Positions 38,771 through 49,308 of a stretch of DNA of 64,000 nt are shown here, piece after piece. Position 1 is the stretch's first letter, and every line of letters begins with the position of its first letter. The notes beneath the pieces are model-generated. The model worked only from the letters and a program-made list of their open reading frames with translations. It was not told the DNA's origin and did no database searches. The DNA is taken from NCBI RefSeq assembly GCF_019469205.1, contig NZ_CP048265.1:2170001-2234000 (forward strand), in the 5' to 3' direction. The position numbers and the translations under genes are program-made. The DNA is from Gilliamella sp. ESL0405. Its GTDB lineage: Bacteria; Pseudomonadota; Gammaproteobacteria; Enterobacterales; Orbaceae.

Positions 38771-39410
38771 GTTGAGGAACGGTTTTTTTAGTCTAAAATC
38801 TATACACAATTCTTATCAAGGCTTATTAAAAAGTAAAACTCATCATGAAAAAAATTCTTTTTTTATTATTGCTTCCATTTTATAGCTTTGCACAAAATGA
38901 CATAAATGACTTTTGGAAAAATGATCTTTGGCAAATTAATAAAGTAGTAAATCATGAATTGGATTTATTTGAGTTATCCAATCCCCCCGCTGAAAGATTA
39001 CATATAAGTTCGGATGGAACGAAATTTATTTACGGTAACTCTTTAACTTTTAATACTAATGGTACTTTCTTATCAAAATACTCTGCTAGGTGTGGTAACG
39101 ATTGTTTTACCGGTTCGGAAGGTACTTTTGAAAAAATTGATGAAACACATCTTCGATTACAGATCAATTTATTCCAGCGTTCTGGCGACTGTGAAGGCGT
39201 AGAAGATAAAACAGTTCGAGATTTAGGAACCTTTGAAATTAAACCAACTGAAAATGGCTTTCAATTAATTAAAATAAGGGATGAATAAAAAACTTGTCAT
39301 TCAGTTATAAGTTAAGAAGCAAGCAAATATCTTTTTTTTTACATTAATTGAACTAAACTTTTAACTATTTTTACATCTTCCCTAATTACTCATTATCTGC
39401 AGGACAAAAA
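38771..39410. repeat. tandem duplication unit 2
   Basis: Second unit matching 38092-38760. Leader and start region are nearly identical, which indicates duplication of gene and promoter together. Confidence 0.85.
38845..39288 (+). CDS. secreted protein of unknown function, copy 2
   Basis: 147 residues, differing from copy 1 at 16 positions (about 89% identical). Changes cluster in the middle and end (for example Trp82 to Arg, His89 to Gly, Ala-Arg-Ser-Gly-Trp to Gln-Arg-Ser-Gly-Asp near 111-115). The signal peptide and all three Cys are kept. Conservation of the frame with scattered changes argues that both copies are functional. Confidence 0.8.
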   Translation: MKKILFLLLLPFYSFAQNDINDFWKNDLWQINKVVNHELDLFELSNPPAERLHISSDGTKFIYGNSLTFNTNGTFLSKYSARCGNDCFTGSEGTFEKIDETHLRLQINLFQRSGDCEGVEDKTVRDLGTFEIKPTENGFQLIKIRDE

Positions 39411-40102
39411 AGCAAAACTGTCGGACATTTGATTTAAAATTTTGCGGTGCATGGTTTTTAAATGATAAATAGGCAAAATTAGGCATCAATCCATTTTTTA
39501 ATTAAAATGCTTATAACACTCTTTCTTTTCTATTACATTAGTCATTACTAATTTCTTCCATTTTAAAGATAGCTAAAACTTAAAAGTCTCGATAAATCAA
39601 TCATAAAATTAATAAGACACTTAATTTAATTACTTAACTAATTATACTAACTTTCTTATTTTTATAATTTCTTTCTGCATTGCTTTACTGCATGCTATAA
39701 AAAATCGTTTCAGTATAAATTATGGACTAATATGCGTTCTCGTTTCTGATGTTTATCTTTTTTTAAGAAATTGGATAATCTTCCCCATTACCATGTAATA
39801 AAATTAATCGAACACCTATGCCACTCTTATGATAAAACAAGTTGGCACTGTCAATATAAATATAGCTTATTGCTCTTTTCCTTTTGCATCTAATAATCAG
39901 GCTAATTAAATATTTTTCTGATTTAATTTAAATTTTATACACTTATTAAACCCACTTTAATGACTGTTACTGCTGCTAATTATTTAAACTAACTTACATT
40001 AATTACAAAACTAGTTAGTTAACTTTCTTAATCTTCTGATTTCTTGTTCCTTAACTATACTAGATTTGTACTATAAAAAACTATCTTACAAGAGGTTTAG
40101 CT
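39289..40102. other. long AT-rich intergenic region before the transporter gene
   Basis: About 810 bases. The first 120 are the 3' flank of duplication unit 2. The rest has no credible frame on either strand. The promoter of the malate/citrate module should lie near the right end; TATACT at 40057-40062 is the best -10 candidate, and AACTAGTTAGTTAAC near 40009-40023 a possible regulator site. Confidence 0.45.
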
Positions 40103-41398
40103 ATGAGCATGATGCAACAGTTAAAAGAAAACAAAATCTACATCGGATCATTACCCCTACCTATTTTTATCGTTTGTTCAATTATCGTTATCATCGCCGC
40201 ACAATTAGATATGCTACCAAGAACATTAATTGGTGGTTTCGCGGTGATTTTACCACTCGGTTGGTGCCTAGGTACCTTAGGACAAAATATTCCTTTTTTC
40301 AAAAAATTTGGTGCACCTGCAATATTATCGTTAATTGTGCCCTCTTTATTAGTCTATTATGGCGTATTTGATGACAATACCTTAGCAGCAACTAAAATGC
40401 TAATGAAGGAATCTAATTTTCTGTTGTTTTATATTGCAAGTTTAGTTTGTGGCAGTATTCTTGGCATGCATCGCGTTATTTTGATACAAGGTTTTATTCG
40501 CATGATGATCCCAATGTTGCTCGGCATGTGCTTGGCAGCATTAGTTGGGGTGTCAGTCGCAGTAGCGTTTGGCGATACGTGGGAACATGCTTTTTTCTAT
40601 ACGGTATCACCGGTTATGGCTGGTGGAATTGGTGAAGGTGTATTACAACTTTCTAATGCCTATAGTAATATTTTAAACCAAGATTATGATTCATTTGTCA
40701 GTGCATTAATACCAGCAACTGTTGTGGGTAACTTTTTTGCTATCACCTTCACCGCTATTATCAGCCGAATTGGTGAAGTTAAACCTCATTTGAGTGGTCA
40801 AGGTCAATTGGTCAAAATCGAATTTGACGGGCTAGCTGATGCCCTAAAAGAAGACAAAACACCATTGGATGCTCGGGCAATGAGTGGGGCTGTTATGATT
40901 TTAGCTACACTATTTATTTTTGGTATGATTTTAGAAAAAATCACTCACTTTCCGGGGCCAGTGTTAATGATTATTGCAACGGCTGTGGTGAAATATTTTC
41001 GCTTATTACCACAAAGCGTTGAGCGCGGTAGCCAGCAATGGTACAAATTTATCTCAGGCAACTTTACCTTTCCATTAATGGCGGGATTAGGCTTGTTATA
41101 TATTGATCTAGCAAGTGTAGTTAAAGTACTAACCATCCCATATTTTATTACCATTATCTCGGTTGTATTTACCGTTTCTATGACTGGTTTTGTCTGTAGC
41201 TTCTTCTTAAAAATGCATCCGGTTGAAGCCTCTATTATTTCGTCTTGCCAAAGCGGCATGGGCGGAACAGGTGATGTAGCAATACTTTCAACCGCAAATC
41301 GAATGAACTTAATGCCTTTTGCACAGGTTGCAACAAGGTTAGGTGGAGCGTTAATGGTGATTTGTACTACCGCGCTATTAAGATACCTACATATGTAA
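40103..41398 (+). CDS. 2-hydroxycarboxylate (malate/citrate) symporter
   Basis: 431 residues of the 2HCT family (CitS, MaeN, MleP): about 11 hydrophobic segments and the two re-entrant-loop motifs MAGGIGEGV (about 172-180) and CQSGMGGTGDVA (about 386-397). Such proteins import citrate, malate or lactate with Na+ or H+, or exchange them. SD AGAGG lies before the ATG. The adjoining malic enzyme and CitA/DcuS-type sensor point to malate as substrate. Confidence 0.9.
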   Translation: MSMMQQLKENKIYIGSLPLPIFIVCSIIVIIAAQLDMLPRTLIGGFAVILPLGWCLGTLGQNIPFFKKFGAPAILSLIVPSLLVYYGVFDDNTLAATKMLMKESNFLLFYIASLVCGSILGMHRVILIQGFIRMMIPMLLGMCLAALVGVSVAVAFGDTWEHAFFYTVSPVMAGGIGEGVLQLSNAYSNILNQDYDSFVSALIPATVVGNFFAITFTAIISRIGEVKPHLSGQGQLVKIEFDGLADALKEDKTPLDARAMSGAVMILATLFIFGMILEKITHFPGPVLMIIATAVVKYFRLLPQSVERGSQQWYKFISGNFTFPLMAGLGLLYIDLASVVKVLTIPYFITIISVVFTVSMTGFVCSFFLKMHPVEASIISSCQSGMGGTGDVAILSTANRMNLMPFAQVATRLGGALMVICTTALLRYLHM

Positions 41399-41482
41399 TA
41401 GCAAAATTTAACAATGTAGATTAAATGTAAAATATTCTAAGTTTGATTAGGATTTATTAAGTGTAATTAGAAGGGAAGAATC

Positions 41483-42640
41483 ATGACAACAGTTCAAGAA
41501 AAAGCGTTAGCAATTAGTAAACAAATGCACGGGAAGTTTGAAGTTCACTCAAAAGTACCGGTTAATTCAATGTCAGATCTTAGTGTCGCTTACACCCCAG
41601 GCGTTGCAGCGGTGTGTACCGAAATTGCTAAAAATCCCGAATCTGTGTATGAATATACCAGCAAACGTAATTTAGTTGCTGTAATTACTGACGGCTCAGC
41701 GGTATTAGGATTGGGTAATATTGGGCCTGAAGCAGCAATTCCGGTTATGGAAGGAAAAGCAATATTATTTAAACAGTTTGCCAATGTTGATGCAATCCCA
41801 TTATCGCTTAATACTCAAGACCCAGATGAACTTGTAAGCCATATTGCGGCGCTGGCCCCGTCCTTTGGCGGCATCAATCTTGAAGATATTAGTGCGCCAC
41901 GTTGTTTTGAAATAGAAAAAAGATTGCAGGAAATTCTAGATATCCCTGTTTTTCATGATGATCAACATGGCACTGCAATTGTAGTTTTAGCGGCATTGCA
42001 TAATGCACTTAAAGTTGCAGGGAAAACGATTGAATCAGCAAAAATTGTGATAAATGGAGGTGGCGCAGCCGGTTTAGCAATAGCTGATATGCTTTTGGCG
42101 GCAGGCGTTACCGATTTAAAAATTGTCGATAAAATCGGTATTTTATCGGAGGATGATGCATCGTTACCGCCACACCATTTGGCTATGGCTCGTCGAACCA
42201 ACCATTCAAAACAAAAAGGCACTTTACAAGATGCCATTAAAGGTGCCGATGTGTTTATTGGTGTCTCTGCGCCGGGTGTATTAAAACCGGAATGGGTATC
42301 AACTATGGCAGAAAAATCGATAGTTTTTGCCATGGCTAATCCAACACCAGAAATATTCCCTGAGGAAGCCAAAGCAGCAGGCGCTTTTGTGGTGGGCACC
42401 GGAAGGAGCGATTATCCAAATCAAATCAATAATGTGTTAGCTTTCCCGGGTATTTTCAGAGGAGCTTTAGATGCCAGAGCAAAAAACATCACTTTAGCTA
42501 TGCAACTAGCAGCTGCTAAAGGGTTGGCCAATATTGTTACTCAAGACAAATTATCCGAAAACTGCATATTACCTAACGCATTTGAACCTAACGTTGCCAA
42601 AGTGGTTGCCGAAAGTGTTAGAAACGCAGCGGTAGACTAA
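41483..42640 (+). CDS. malic enzyme (oxaloacetate-decarboxylating malate dehydrogenase), short form
   Basis: 385 residues, covering only the malic and NAD-binding domains; MaeB-type enzymes add a phosphotransacetylase domain that is missing. Motifs: [11 protein letters not shown] with the catalytic Tyr near 36, [11 protein letters not shown]-like [11 protein letters not shown], metal-binding FHDDQHGTA near 155, Rossmann [10 protein letters not shown] near 192, and [11 protein letters not shown]. Converts malate to pyruvate and CO2 with NAD(P)H. SD AGGGAAG. Follows the transporter by 84 bp, forming an uptake-plus-decarboxylation pair; a hairpin follows. Confidence 0.93.
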   Translation: MTTVQEKALAISKQMHGKFEVHSKVPVNSMSDLSVAYTPGVAAVCTEIAKNPESVYEYTSKRNLVAVITDGSAVLGLGNIGPEAAIPVMEGKAILFKQFANVDAIPLSLNTQDPDELVSHIAALAPSFGGINLEDISAPRCFEIEKRLQEILDIPVFHDDQHGTAIVVLAALHNALKVAGKTIESAKIVINGGGAAGLAIADMLLAAGVTDLKIVDKIGILSEDDASLPPHHLAMARRTNHSKQKGTLQDAIKGADVFIGVSAPGVLKPEWVSTMAEKSIVFAMANPTPEIFPEEAKAAGAFVVGTGRSDYPNQINNVLAFPGIFRGALDARAKNITLAMQLAAAKGLANIVTQDKLSENCILPNAFEPNVAKVVAESVRNAAVD

Positions 42641-42668
42641 TCATTACCGACCTTAATTGAACTTGAAA

Positions 42669-42705
42669 AAAACCTACTGATAAAAACAAATTATTAGTAG
42701 GTTTT
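42669..42705 (+). terminator. hairpin after the malic enzyme gene
   Basis: AAAACCTACTGATAA pairs with TTATTAGTAGGTTTT (one wobble) around a 7-nt loop, 28 bp after the stop. It probably separates the metabolic genes from the two-component genes. Confidence 0.7.
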
Positions 42706-42759
42706 CTTATCAATCTGTTTATATTAGTATGCATAAGGATTTCGTCTTGAGTTTGTAAT

Positions 42760-44403
42760 ATGAACTACTTTTTTAATCGGTTATCGCTTAAAGTCAAATT
42801 AATCAGTTTAATTTGTTTGGTTTTTATATTATCAGTTATTGCACAGAATATTTATATTATTCATGTTGTTAACGATGAATACTTAAACCTTTCTCGCCAG
42901 CGCACCGAAAATATAGCCACTATCATCTCTACATCAGATAGCATTATTGAAAATTTACAAAATCCGACGGCCAATAATCTTGAATTTATTCAGAACTATA
43001 CCGAGCAAGCCAGAACATTTGCTCAAGTAGATTATATCGTTATTTTTAATATGCAAGGCATTCGATATTCTCATCCCAATAAAGATAAAATCGGTCAACT
43101 TATTGTTGGCGGGGACGAGCAAAGAGCGTTACAAGGCGAGTCTTATACTTCAATAGCCAAAGGTACGTTAGGTGATGCGATACGTGCATTTAGCCCTATT
43201 TATAATAAGCAACAACAACAAATTGGAGCGGTTTTAGTTGGGCAAACACTGCAAAAAATTAATCATTTAGTAGCCAGAACAAGTCAGCCTATATGGCTGT
43301 CACTTATTGCATCATTAGCCATTGCGATTTTATTAGCCTCATTATTATCCCGTAACATAAAAAAGATATTGTATGGACTTGAACCGTTAGAAATGGCTCA
43401 ACTTTTTGAAGAAAGAGATGCAATTATCAGAACGGTCAAAGAAGGAATTGTTGTAATTAACCGAGAAGGTTGTATCACTCAAATAAATAATGAGGCAAGA
43501 AGAATATTACGTATTGAAGGTAAAAAAGAAAATATTATTGGTCAACAAATTGCTGATGTGATCCCTAATACCCGTTTATACGAAGTTATGATGACCGGCA
43601 TAGCCGAATATGATTGTGAACAAAATATTAATGGGGTTGTAATTTTAACTAATCGTACTCCTTTATTTGTTAACGATTCGTTAGTTGGGGCAATTGCCTC
43701 ATTCAGAGATATGACAGAAGTTCGATCACTGGCAGAAAACCTTACCGGCGTCAATCGTTATGCTGATGCTTTACGTTCACAGTCGCATGAATTCAATAAC
43801 AAATTACATGTAATTTACGGACTGGCATTTAACAATAATAAACAGGAACTTATCGATTATCTTGAAGAGATAATTGGTAACAAACAAGCTGAATCGAATA
43901 TCATCAGCCAAGCAATTAAAGATCCGATCGTGGCGGGTTTTCTTAATAGTAAATTTAGTCGAGCACGTGAATTAGGTGTGTCATTATCTTTTAATGTGAG
44001 TGGGATCTTAGCACCGATTCCCGATTCTCAAGTTACCCATAGTCTGGTGACTATTTTTGGTAACCTTATCGATAATGGCTTAGATGCAGTCCAATTTTTA
44101 GATAATAAACTGATTCAAGTAAATTTATCGATTAATGAAGAAGCGTTTATCTTTGAAGTCAATGATAATGGAGAAGGCATTAGCGAAAAAGATATGCAGC
44201 ATATCTTCAAAAAAGGTTTTTCAACCAAAGGAGACAATCGAGGGATTGGTCTCTACTTAGTTGTAGCTAGTATTGATGAGCTTAATGGTCATATTCAATT
44301 ATGTGATCAAATTAATAAAAAAGGAACGTGTTTTAAAGTATCATTACCACTTAAACAGCTTTATAGAGGAAAAAACTGTCATGGTAGACGTACTGATTGT
44401 TGA
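42760..44403 (+). CDS. CitA/DcuS-family sensor histidine kinase
   Basis: 547 residues: TM1 about 12-32, periplasmic PDC/PAS sensor about 40-170, TM2 about 177-198, cytoplasmic PAS about 220-320, then HisKA-like RSQSHEFNNKLHVIYGL with the phospho-His near 344, and HATPase with NLIDNGLDAV, DNGEGIS and RGIGLYLV. DcuS/CitA/DpiB/MaeK sensors detect C4-dicarboxylates or citrate. The response regulator overlaps its 3' end by 23 bp. It probably controls the adjacent transporter and malic enzyme genes. Confidence 0.92.
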   Translation: MNYFFNRLSLKVKLISLICLVFILSVIAQNIYIIHVVNDEYLNLSRQRTENIATIISTSDSIIENLQNPTANNLEFIQNYTEQARTFAQVDYIVIFNMQGIRYSHPNKDKIGQLIVGGDEQRALQGESYTSIAKGTLGDAIRAFSPIYNKQQQQIGAVLVGQTLQKINHLVARTSQPIWLSLIASLAIAILLASLLSRNIKKILYGLEPLEMAQLFEERDAIIRTVKEGIVVINREGCITQINNEARRILRIEGKKENIIGQQIADVIPNTRLYEVMMTGIAEYDCEQNINGVVILTNRTPLFVNDSLVGAIASFRDMTEVRSLAENLTGVNRYADALRSQSHEFNNKLHVIYGLAFNNNKQELIDYLEEIIGNKQAESNIISQAIKDPIVAGFLNSKFSRARELGVSLSFNVSGILAPIPDSQVTHSLVTIFGNLIDNGLDAVQFLDNKLIQVNLSINEEAFIFEVNDNGEGISEKDMQHIFKKGFSTKGDNRGIGLYLVVASIDELNGHIQLCDQINKKGTCFKVSLPLKQLYRGKNCHGRRTDC

Positions 44404-45052
44404 AGATGACCCAATGGTGGCAGAATTAAATAAAAAGTATTTGCATATGGTACCGGGTTTTAATTTAGTTGCTAATGTGGTTAATGGTGAACAAGCTTTA
44501 CATTTTATTCATGATAATCATGTTGACTTAATCTTGCTTGATGTATTTATGCCCAAATTAAACGGGCTTGAGCTATTACAACATATTCGTATTAGTTACC
44601 CTAAAATTGATATTATTATGGTAACAGCCGCTTGTAATACCAATGATATTCAAGCAGCTTTACGTCTGGGCGTGATTGATTATATCGTAAAACCATTCAC
44701 ATTTGGCAGGCTCAGAACAGCACTTATTTCTTATCAAGAACGGATACGGTTATTGTCCTCAAGCAAAATATTAAATCAAGATCAGTTAGATGATCGCATT
44801 TTTGCCAAACCCGTTAGCCAAAATAAAAGTCTACCCAAAGGGATTGATAGACAGACATTGAAAAAAGTGCGGGAAGTAATCATCGAATATAATAAAGAAT
44901 TTTCAATGAGCGATATTGTCGAATTAATCCCATTATCTCGTATATCATTGAAAAAATATCTTGATTATTTGGAAGATCTTGGCGAACTGGAAAGCCATTT
45001 AACTTACTTATCAATAGGCCGACCGGTTAAATGTTATATTTATCAAAAATAA
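44381..45052 (+). CDS. CitB/DcuR-family response regulator
   Basis: 224 residues beginning MVDVLIVEDDPMVAELN: receiver domain with acidic EDD at 8-10, phospho-Asp near 54 in LILLDVFMPKLNG and Lys in YIVKPFTFGRL near 104; C-terminal helix-turn-helix (SMSDIVELIPLSRISLKKYLDYLE-like, about 165-195). The ATG at 44381 has GAGGA 10 bp upstream; a frame extending to 44273 is inside the kinase gene and is rejected. It would bind direct repeats in the module promoter. Confidence 0.93.
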   Translation: MVDVLIVEDDPMVAELNKKYLHMVPGFNLVANVVNGEQALHFIHDNHVDLILLDVFMPKLNGLELLQHIRISYPKIDIIMVTAACNTNDIQAALRLGVIDYIVKPFTFGRLRTALISYQERIRLLSSSKILNQDQLDDRIFAKPVSQNKSLPKGIDRQTLKKVREVIIEYNKEFSMSDIVELIPLSRISLKKYLDYLEDLGELESHLTYLSIGRPVKCYIYQK

Positions 45053-45163
45053 AGTATTTATGTTGTCAATTTGCCTATGAACGAATTCAATGATAATAAT
45101 CAGTGATTCAATCAATGACAATTGAATTAACTCGTGGGTAAAATCGCTTATTTAATGGCATAT

Positions 45164-45754
45164 TTATTCCATACTTATTTCGTCTAATGACAGGCTAAAA
45201 CTAGGTACAAATACTTCCAAAAAGTAGTCCATTTCCGGGCTATTTCGTTCTGATAATGTTTTTTTCAATCTTTGTTCGGCTAATCGAAATTCATTGTTAC
45301 CAGCGCTAAGCTCTTCTATAGTCTTTAAATAAGCACATAAGGCATCAGCTTGCTTGACAATACTTTTCTCTGACTCGTCATAATAATCATCATCAATCAA
45401 CGTTCTAAAGTCGTCTTGTAACTCTTGTGGCAACATATCGATAAGTTTATGTTGGGCAATTTTTTCAATCTTTTTATATTCAGTTGTGATTTGCGGATTG
45501 TAATATTTAGTGGGTGTCGGTAAATCACCGGTTAACACCTCTGATGCATCATGATACATAGCAAGCAATGCTATGCGCTCAGGATTGACTTTGCCATTAA
45601 ATCGTTTATTTTTGATAATTGCTAATGCGTGTGCCACAAAAGCGACTTGAAGGCTATGCTCAGAAACATTTTCAGTACGAACATTTCGCATTAATGGCCA
45701 ACGGCTAATCAATTTTAATCGTGAAAGATGAGCAAAAAAATGGCTATTATTCAT
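45164..45754 (-). CDS. yfbR: 5'-deoxynucleotidase YfbR
   Basis: 196 residues of an HD-domain phosphohydrolase: [13 protein letters not shown] (metal His near 33), [15 protein letters not shown] (HD pair near 68-69), and a distal Asp in [13 protein letters not shown] near 137. Dephosphorylates deoxyribonucleoside 5'-monophosphates; size fits E. coli YfbR (199). It lies downstream of lpxC, where enterobacteria have secM-secA, but a terminator separates the two. Confidence 0.95.
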   Translation of the reverse strand: MNNSHFFAHLSRLKLISRWPLMRNVRTENVSEHSLQVAFVAHALAIIKNKRFNGKVNPERIALLAMYHDASEVLTGDLPTPTKYYNPQITTEYKKIEKIAQHKLIDMLPQELQDDFRTLIDDDYYDESEKSIVKQADALCAYLKTIEELSAGNNEFRLAEQRLKKTLSERNSPEMDYFLEVFVPSFSLSLDEISME

Positions 45755-45773
45755 AATAATTATCTCATGCGGT

Positions 45774-45807
45774 TAAAAATAAAAAACGCCCCCAAATGGA
45801 AGCGTTT
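45774..45807 (-). terminator. terminator at the end of the dcw cluster
   Basis: Minus-strand stem AAACGCTTCC / GGGGGCGTTT (two wobbles) with ATTT loop, followed by TTTTATTT, 27 bp after the lpxC stop. Confidence 0.85.
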
Positions 45808-45833
45808 ATATTGTTATCAACGTTATATTTGAT

Positions 45834-46748
45834 TTAGGCTAAAACAAGTTGTTGTGTACCTAATGCTAATGGAACAGGTTGATCTTCTGTAAAAGTAACA
45901 TATTCCCAAGCTTCTTGTTTTGCTAATAACGCCTGTAATAACTGATTATTCAAAGCATGACCAGATTTATAACAAACCACTTCACCGATCATGTTATGAC
46001 CACTCATATATAAATCACCAATAGTATCAAGCATTTTATGACGTACAAACTCGTCTTCAAAACGTAAACCGTCTTCATTTAAAACTTTATAGTCATCAAC
46101 TACAATCGCACAATCTAAGCTACCACCAAGGCATAAGCCTTTTGATTGCAATGCTTCGATATCACGCATAAAACCGAACGTTCTTGCGCGACTAATTTGG
46201 CGAATAAAAGATTCAGATGAAAAATCCAATTGATAACGTTGTGAACTGCTATCGATAGCAGGATGATGAAAATCAATGGTAAAATCTAATCTAAATCCAC
46301 TATATGGTCTAACTTCTGCCCATTTGTCGCCGTTCTCAACTCGTACAGTTTGTTTAACTCGTAAGAATTTTTTCAGTGCATTTTGTTCAGTAATGCCTGC
46401 ATCTAACAACAAATAAACAAAAGGGCTTGCGCTACCATCCATAATTGGAATTTCTGGCGCATCAACTTCGATAATAATATTATCAATACCAAGTCCAGCT
46501 AATGCCGAATTGATATGCTCAACAGTAGAAATACGCACATTATCTTCGTTAACTAAACAAGTACAAAGCATAGTATCACGCACTGATTTAGCATCAACCG
46601 GAAAATCGACATACGGATTTAAATCTGTACGACGATAGATAACGCCTGTATTTTCTGGTGCAGGACGTAATGTCAAAGTAACTTTTTTACCGGTATGTAA
46701 ACCTACACCAGTTGCTTGAATCGTCTTTTTTAAGGTTCTTTGTTTCAC
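45834..46748 (-). CDS. lpxC: UDP-3-O-acyl-N-acetylglucosamine deacetylase
   Basis: 304 residues, zinc deacetylase of lipid A synthesis. [23 protein letters not shown] at the start, zinc His in [10 protein letters not shown] near 78, and [14 protein letters not shown] with His and Asp near 236-240; the catalytic His in [12 protein letters not shown] near 263. The start codon is GTG at 46748 with AGG/GGTG upstream; E. coli uses ATG one codon longer. Follows ftsZ by 65 bp as in other gammaproteobacteria and makes the window a Gram-negative cell. Confidence 0.97.
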   Translation of the reverse strand: MKQRTLKKTIQATGVGLHTGKKVTLTLRPAPENTGVIYRRTDLNPYVDFPVDAKSVRDTMLCTCLVNEDNVRISTVEHINSALAGLGIDNIIIEVDAPEIPIMDGSASPFVYLLLDAGITEQNALKKFLRVKQTVRVENGDKWAEVRPYSGFRLDFTIDFHHPAIDSSSQRYQLDFSSESFIRQISRARTFGFMRDIEALQSKGLCLGGSLDCAIVVDDYKVLNEDGLRFEDEFVRHKMLDTIGDLYMSGHNMIGEVVCYKSGHALNNQLLQALLAKQEAWEYVTFTEDQPVPLALGTQQLVLA

Positions 46749-46813
46749 TTTGCACCTACTCTTTTATTTGTTTCTATTGATATTTGACAATAAAAAACCA
46801 AATAAGTTCAATA

Positions 46814-47953
46814 CTAATTAGCCTGCTTACGGATGAAAGCAGGGATATCTAAAATTTTGTGTTCTTCAAGAGGAGAAACAGCGGGTTCATTAACCACTTT
46901 CGCTAATTTTTCTTCTTGTTGCCCAAGTGTATTACTTTGGGTAAATAATGAATTATGAGCCATTGGCTTAGAGATTTTTGCTTCCGGACGTTTATCCATG
47001 CCAATACCTGTAGCAACAACAGTAACACGAATCTCATCAGACATGTCAGGGTCAAAAGTTGTACCCACAACCACAGTTGCATTATCAGATGCAAACGCTC
47101 TCACTGTACTACCAACGGTTTCGAACTCTTCTAAACCTAAATCTAAGCCAGCGGTGACATTGACTAAAACACCACGTGCACCAGATAAATCAATATCTTC
47201 AAGTAACGGGCTTGAAATAGCCATTTCAGCTGCTTCTTCGGCTCGGTTATCACCGCTTGCACGACCAGATCCCATCATAGCATAACCCATTTCAGACATC
47301 ACTGTTCTTACGTCAGCAAAGTCAACATTGATATGACCAGGTTTAGTAATAAGCTCGGCAATCCCTTGTACAGCACCTTTTAATACGCCGTTAGCGGCAG
47401 CAAAAGCATCAAGCAGTTTAACACCACGACCTAATACTTTTAATAATTTATCATTTGGAATCGTAATTAATGAGTCAACATGTTTTGCTAATTCAGCGAT
47501 ACCTTGTTCAGCAAAAGCCATACGTTTTTTACCTTCAAAACCAAAAGGTTTAGTAACGACTGCAACAGTTAAGATACCGAGTTCTTTAGCAATTTCAGCG
47601 ACAACTGGAGCTGCACCGGTTCCGGTACCACCGCCCATACCCGCTGCAATAAAAACCATATCGGCACCTTCAATCGCATTACGAATGACTTCACGATCTT
47701 CTTCTGCAGAGTTTCGACCAACTTCCGGATTAGCACCTGCACCAAGCCCTTTAGTAACATTAGTACCAATTTGGATAGTTTGACCTACCTTTATTCTTTT
47801 CAATGCTTGTGCATCAGTATTTGCCGCAAAAAACTCAACACCCTCAATATGCTCAGCAATCATATGCTCGACAGCATTACCGCCGCCACCACCGACACCA
47901 ATAACTTTAATGACTGCTGCTGGTTCATCATCTGCAACCATAGGCTCAAACAT
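46814..47953 (-). CDS. ftsZ: cell division GTPase FtsZ
   Basis: 379 residues. Tubulin-like: [10 protein letters not shown] near 20-29, signature [12 protein letters not shown] near 105-116, T7 loop [11 protein letters not shown] near 207, and the conserved C-terminal peptide [12 protein letters not shown] that binds FtsA and ZipA. Forms the Z-ring. Next gene downstream is lpxC; ftsA is 80 bp upstream. Confidence 0.99.
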   Translation of the reverse strand: MFEPMVADDEPAAVIKVIGVGGGGGNAVEHMIAEHIEGVEFFAANTDAQALKRIKVGQTIQIGTNVTKGLGAGANPEVGRNSAEEDREVIRNAIEGADMVFIAAGMGGGTGTGAAPVVAEIAKELGILTVAVVTKPFGFEGKKRMAFAEQGIAELAKHVDSLITIPNDKLLKVLGRGVKLLDAFAAANGVLKGAVQGIAELITKPGHINVDFADVRTVMSEMGYAMMGSGRASGDNRAEEAAEMAISSPLLEDIDLSGARGVLVNVTAGLDLGLEEFETVGSTVRAFASDNATVVVGTTFDPDMSDEIRVTVVATGIGMDKRPEAKISKPMAHNSLFTQSNTLGQQEEKLAKVVNEPAVSPLEEHKILDIPAFIRKQAN

Positions 47954-48033
47954 AACTTATCTCCAAATTTACGATCTAATAACATTGTACAGATAACGGT
48001 CTACAATGTCCACGAAGTTCTTAAATATATTAG

Positions 48034-49287
48034 CTAAAATTCTTTTTTAAACCAACCGGTCAATCGTTTAGCTATCCCTTTTAATGATGATTTATGACTA
48101 TCTTTAGCATCATCACTTAATAAACTTTGTTTTCCGTAATGCAATAACCCAACTGTTGTTGAACAATAAGGCTTTTGTACATAATCGGTTAAACCAGATA
48201 TATTTAATGGTTGCCCAATACGAACTTGATTTTGAAAAACTTTTTCAGCACACTCAACCATTCCTTTAATTTGTGCTGCTCCACCGGTTAAAACAATCCC
48301 TGCTGCCAATTGATATTTAACATTTTGTTTTTTCAGTTCATCTTGCAAAACAAGTAACTCTTTTTGCACAAGTGAAAGCAACTCAGAATAACGAGGCTCA
48401 ATCACATCTGCTAATGTTTGTCTTTGTAATGAACGTGAAGGTCGTCCACCAACACTTGGCACATCGATAACTTCATCTTTGCCGACCAATGAACCAACAG
48501 CACAACCATAACGAATTTTGATATTTTCCGCATCCATTGGCGGTGCGCCAAATGCGTAAGCGATATCACTCGTAACAACATTGCCAGCGTAAGGAATAAC
48601 CACCGAATGGCGTAATGCGCCACCAGTATAGACAGTAACATCCATTGTACCGCCACCAATATCAATAACACATACACCTAGCTCTTTTTCATCGTCGGTC
48701 AATACAGCATAACTCGATGCCAGTCCAGAAAATATGAGCTGATCAACTTTTAGTCCACAACGCTCAACCGCCTTAACAATGTTTCTTGCCATATCATTAT
48801 GACAGGTGATCAAGTGAACTTTTGCTTTCATCCGCACGCCTGAAAGACCAATTGGATTTTTAATTCCTTCTTGCAGGTCGATTGAATACTCTTGGGCTAT
48901 TACATGTAATATCCGATGTTCATCAAGAATTCTGACCGATTTAGCAGTATGCACGACATTGTCGACATCTTCAGCCGTCACTTCTTCGTCAGCAATTGGC
49001 ACCATGCCAATTTCGTTTTGGCAACGAATATGTTTACCCGATAGGCTTAAATAAACAGAAGATATTTGACAATCAGCCATAAGCTCGGCTTGGTCAATTG
49101 CGCGTTGAATTGACTTGACCACAGATTCAAGATCGTTTACACCACCTTTATCCACACCTTTTGATGGGCAATGACCTACGCCGATAATATTGACAATACC
49201 ATCAGGAAGAACTTCACCAACAAGGGCAAGAACTTTGGATGTACCAACTTCTAGTCCGACAACCAATTTTTTTTCTGTTGCTTTCAT
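48034..49287 (-). CDS. ftsA: cell division protein FtsA
   Basis: 417 residues of the actin family with VGLEVGTSKVLALVGE at the start, the 1C domain near 85-165, GGGTMDVTVYTGG near 207 and GIVLTGGAAQIKGM near 335. The C-terminal amphipathic helix (GIAKRLTGWFKKEF) tethers FtsZ to the membrane. 21 bp downstream of ftsQ. Confidence 0.99.
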   Translation of the reverse strand: MKATEKKLVVGLEVGTSKVLALVGEVLPDGIVNIIGVGHCPSKGVDKGGVNDLESVVKSIQRAIDQAELMADCQISSVYLSLSGKHIRCQNEIGMVPIADEEVTAEDVDNVVHTAKSVRILDEHRILHVIAQEYSIDLQEGIKNPIGLSGVRMKAKVHLITCHNDMARNIVKAVERCGLKVDQLIFSGLASSYAVLTDDEKELGVCVIDIGGGTMDVTVYTGGALRHSVVIPYAGNVVTSDIAYAFGAPPMDAENIKIRYGCAVGSLVGKDEVIDVPSVGGRPSRSLQRQTLADVIEPRYSELLSLVQKELLVLQDELKKQNVKYQLAAGIVLTGGAAQIKGMVECAEKVFQNQVRIGQPLNISGLTDYVQKPYCSTTVGLLHYGKQSLLSDDAKDSHKSSLKGIAKRLTGWFKKEF

Positions 49288-49308
49288 ACTTCAGCCTTTA
49301 TTTATTCC

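Noticed and set aside
36589-39410. Possible toxin-immunity or defence island
   Set aside because: No nuclease, toxin, secretion or phage-related domain is visible. The secreted and lipoprotein genes are of unknown role, so no such claim is supported.
39849-39870. TGGCAC followed by AT-rich bases, resembling a sigma-54 promoter
   Set aside because: The -12 element lacks the required GC, and no activator site or gene start lies at a suitable distance.
44273-44380. N-terminal extension of the response regulator
   Set aside because: The extra 36 codons lie inside the kinase gene. The receiver domain begins properly at the ATG at 44381, which has its own SD.
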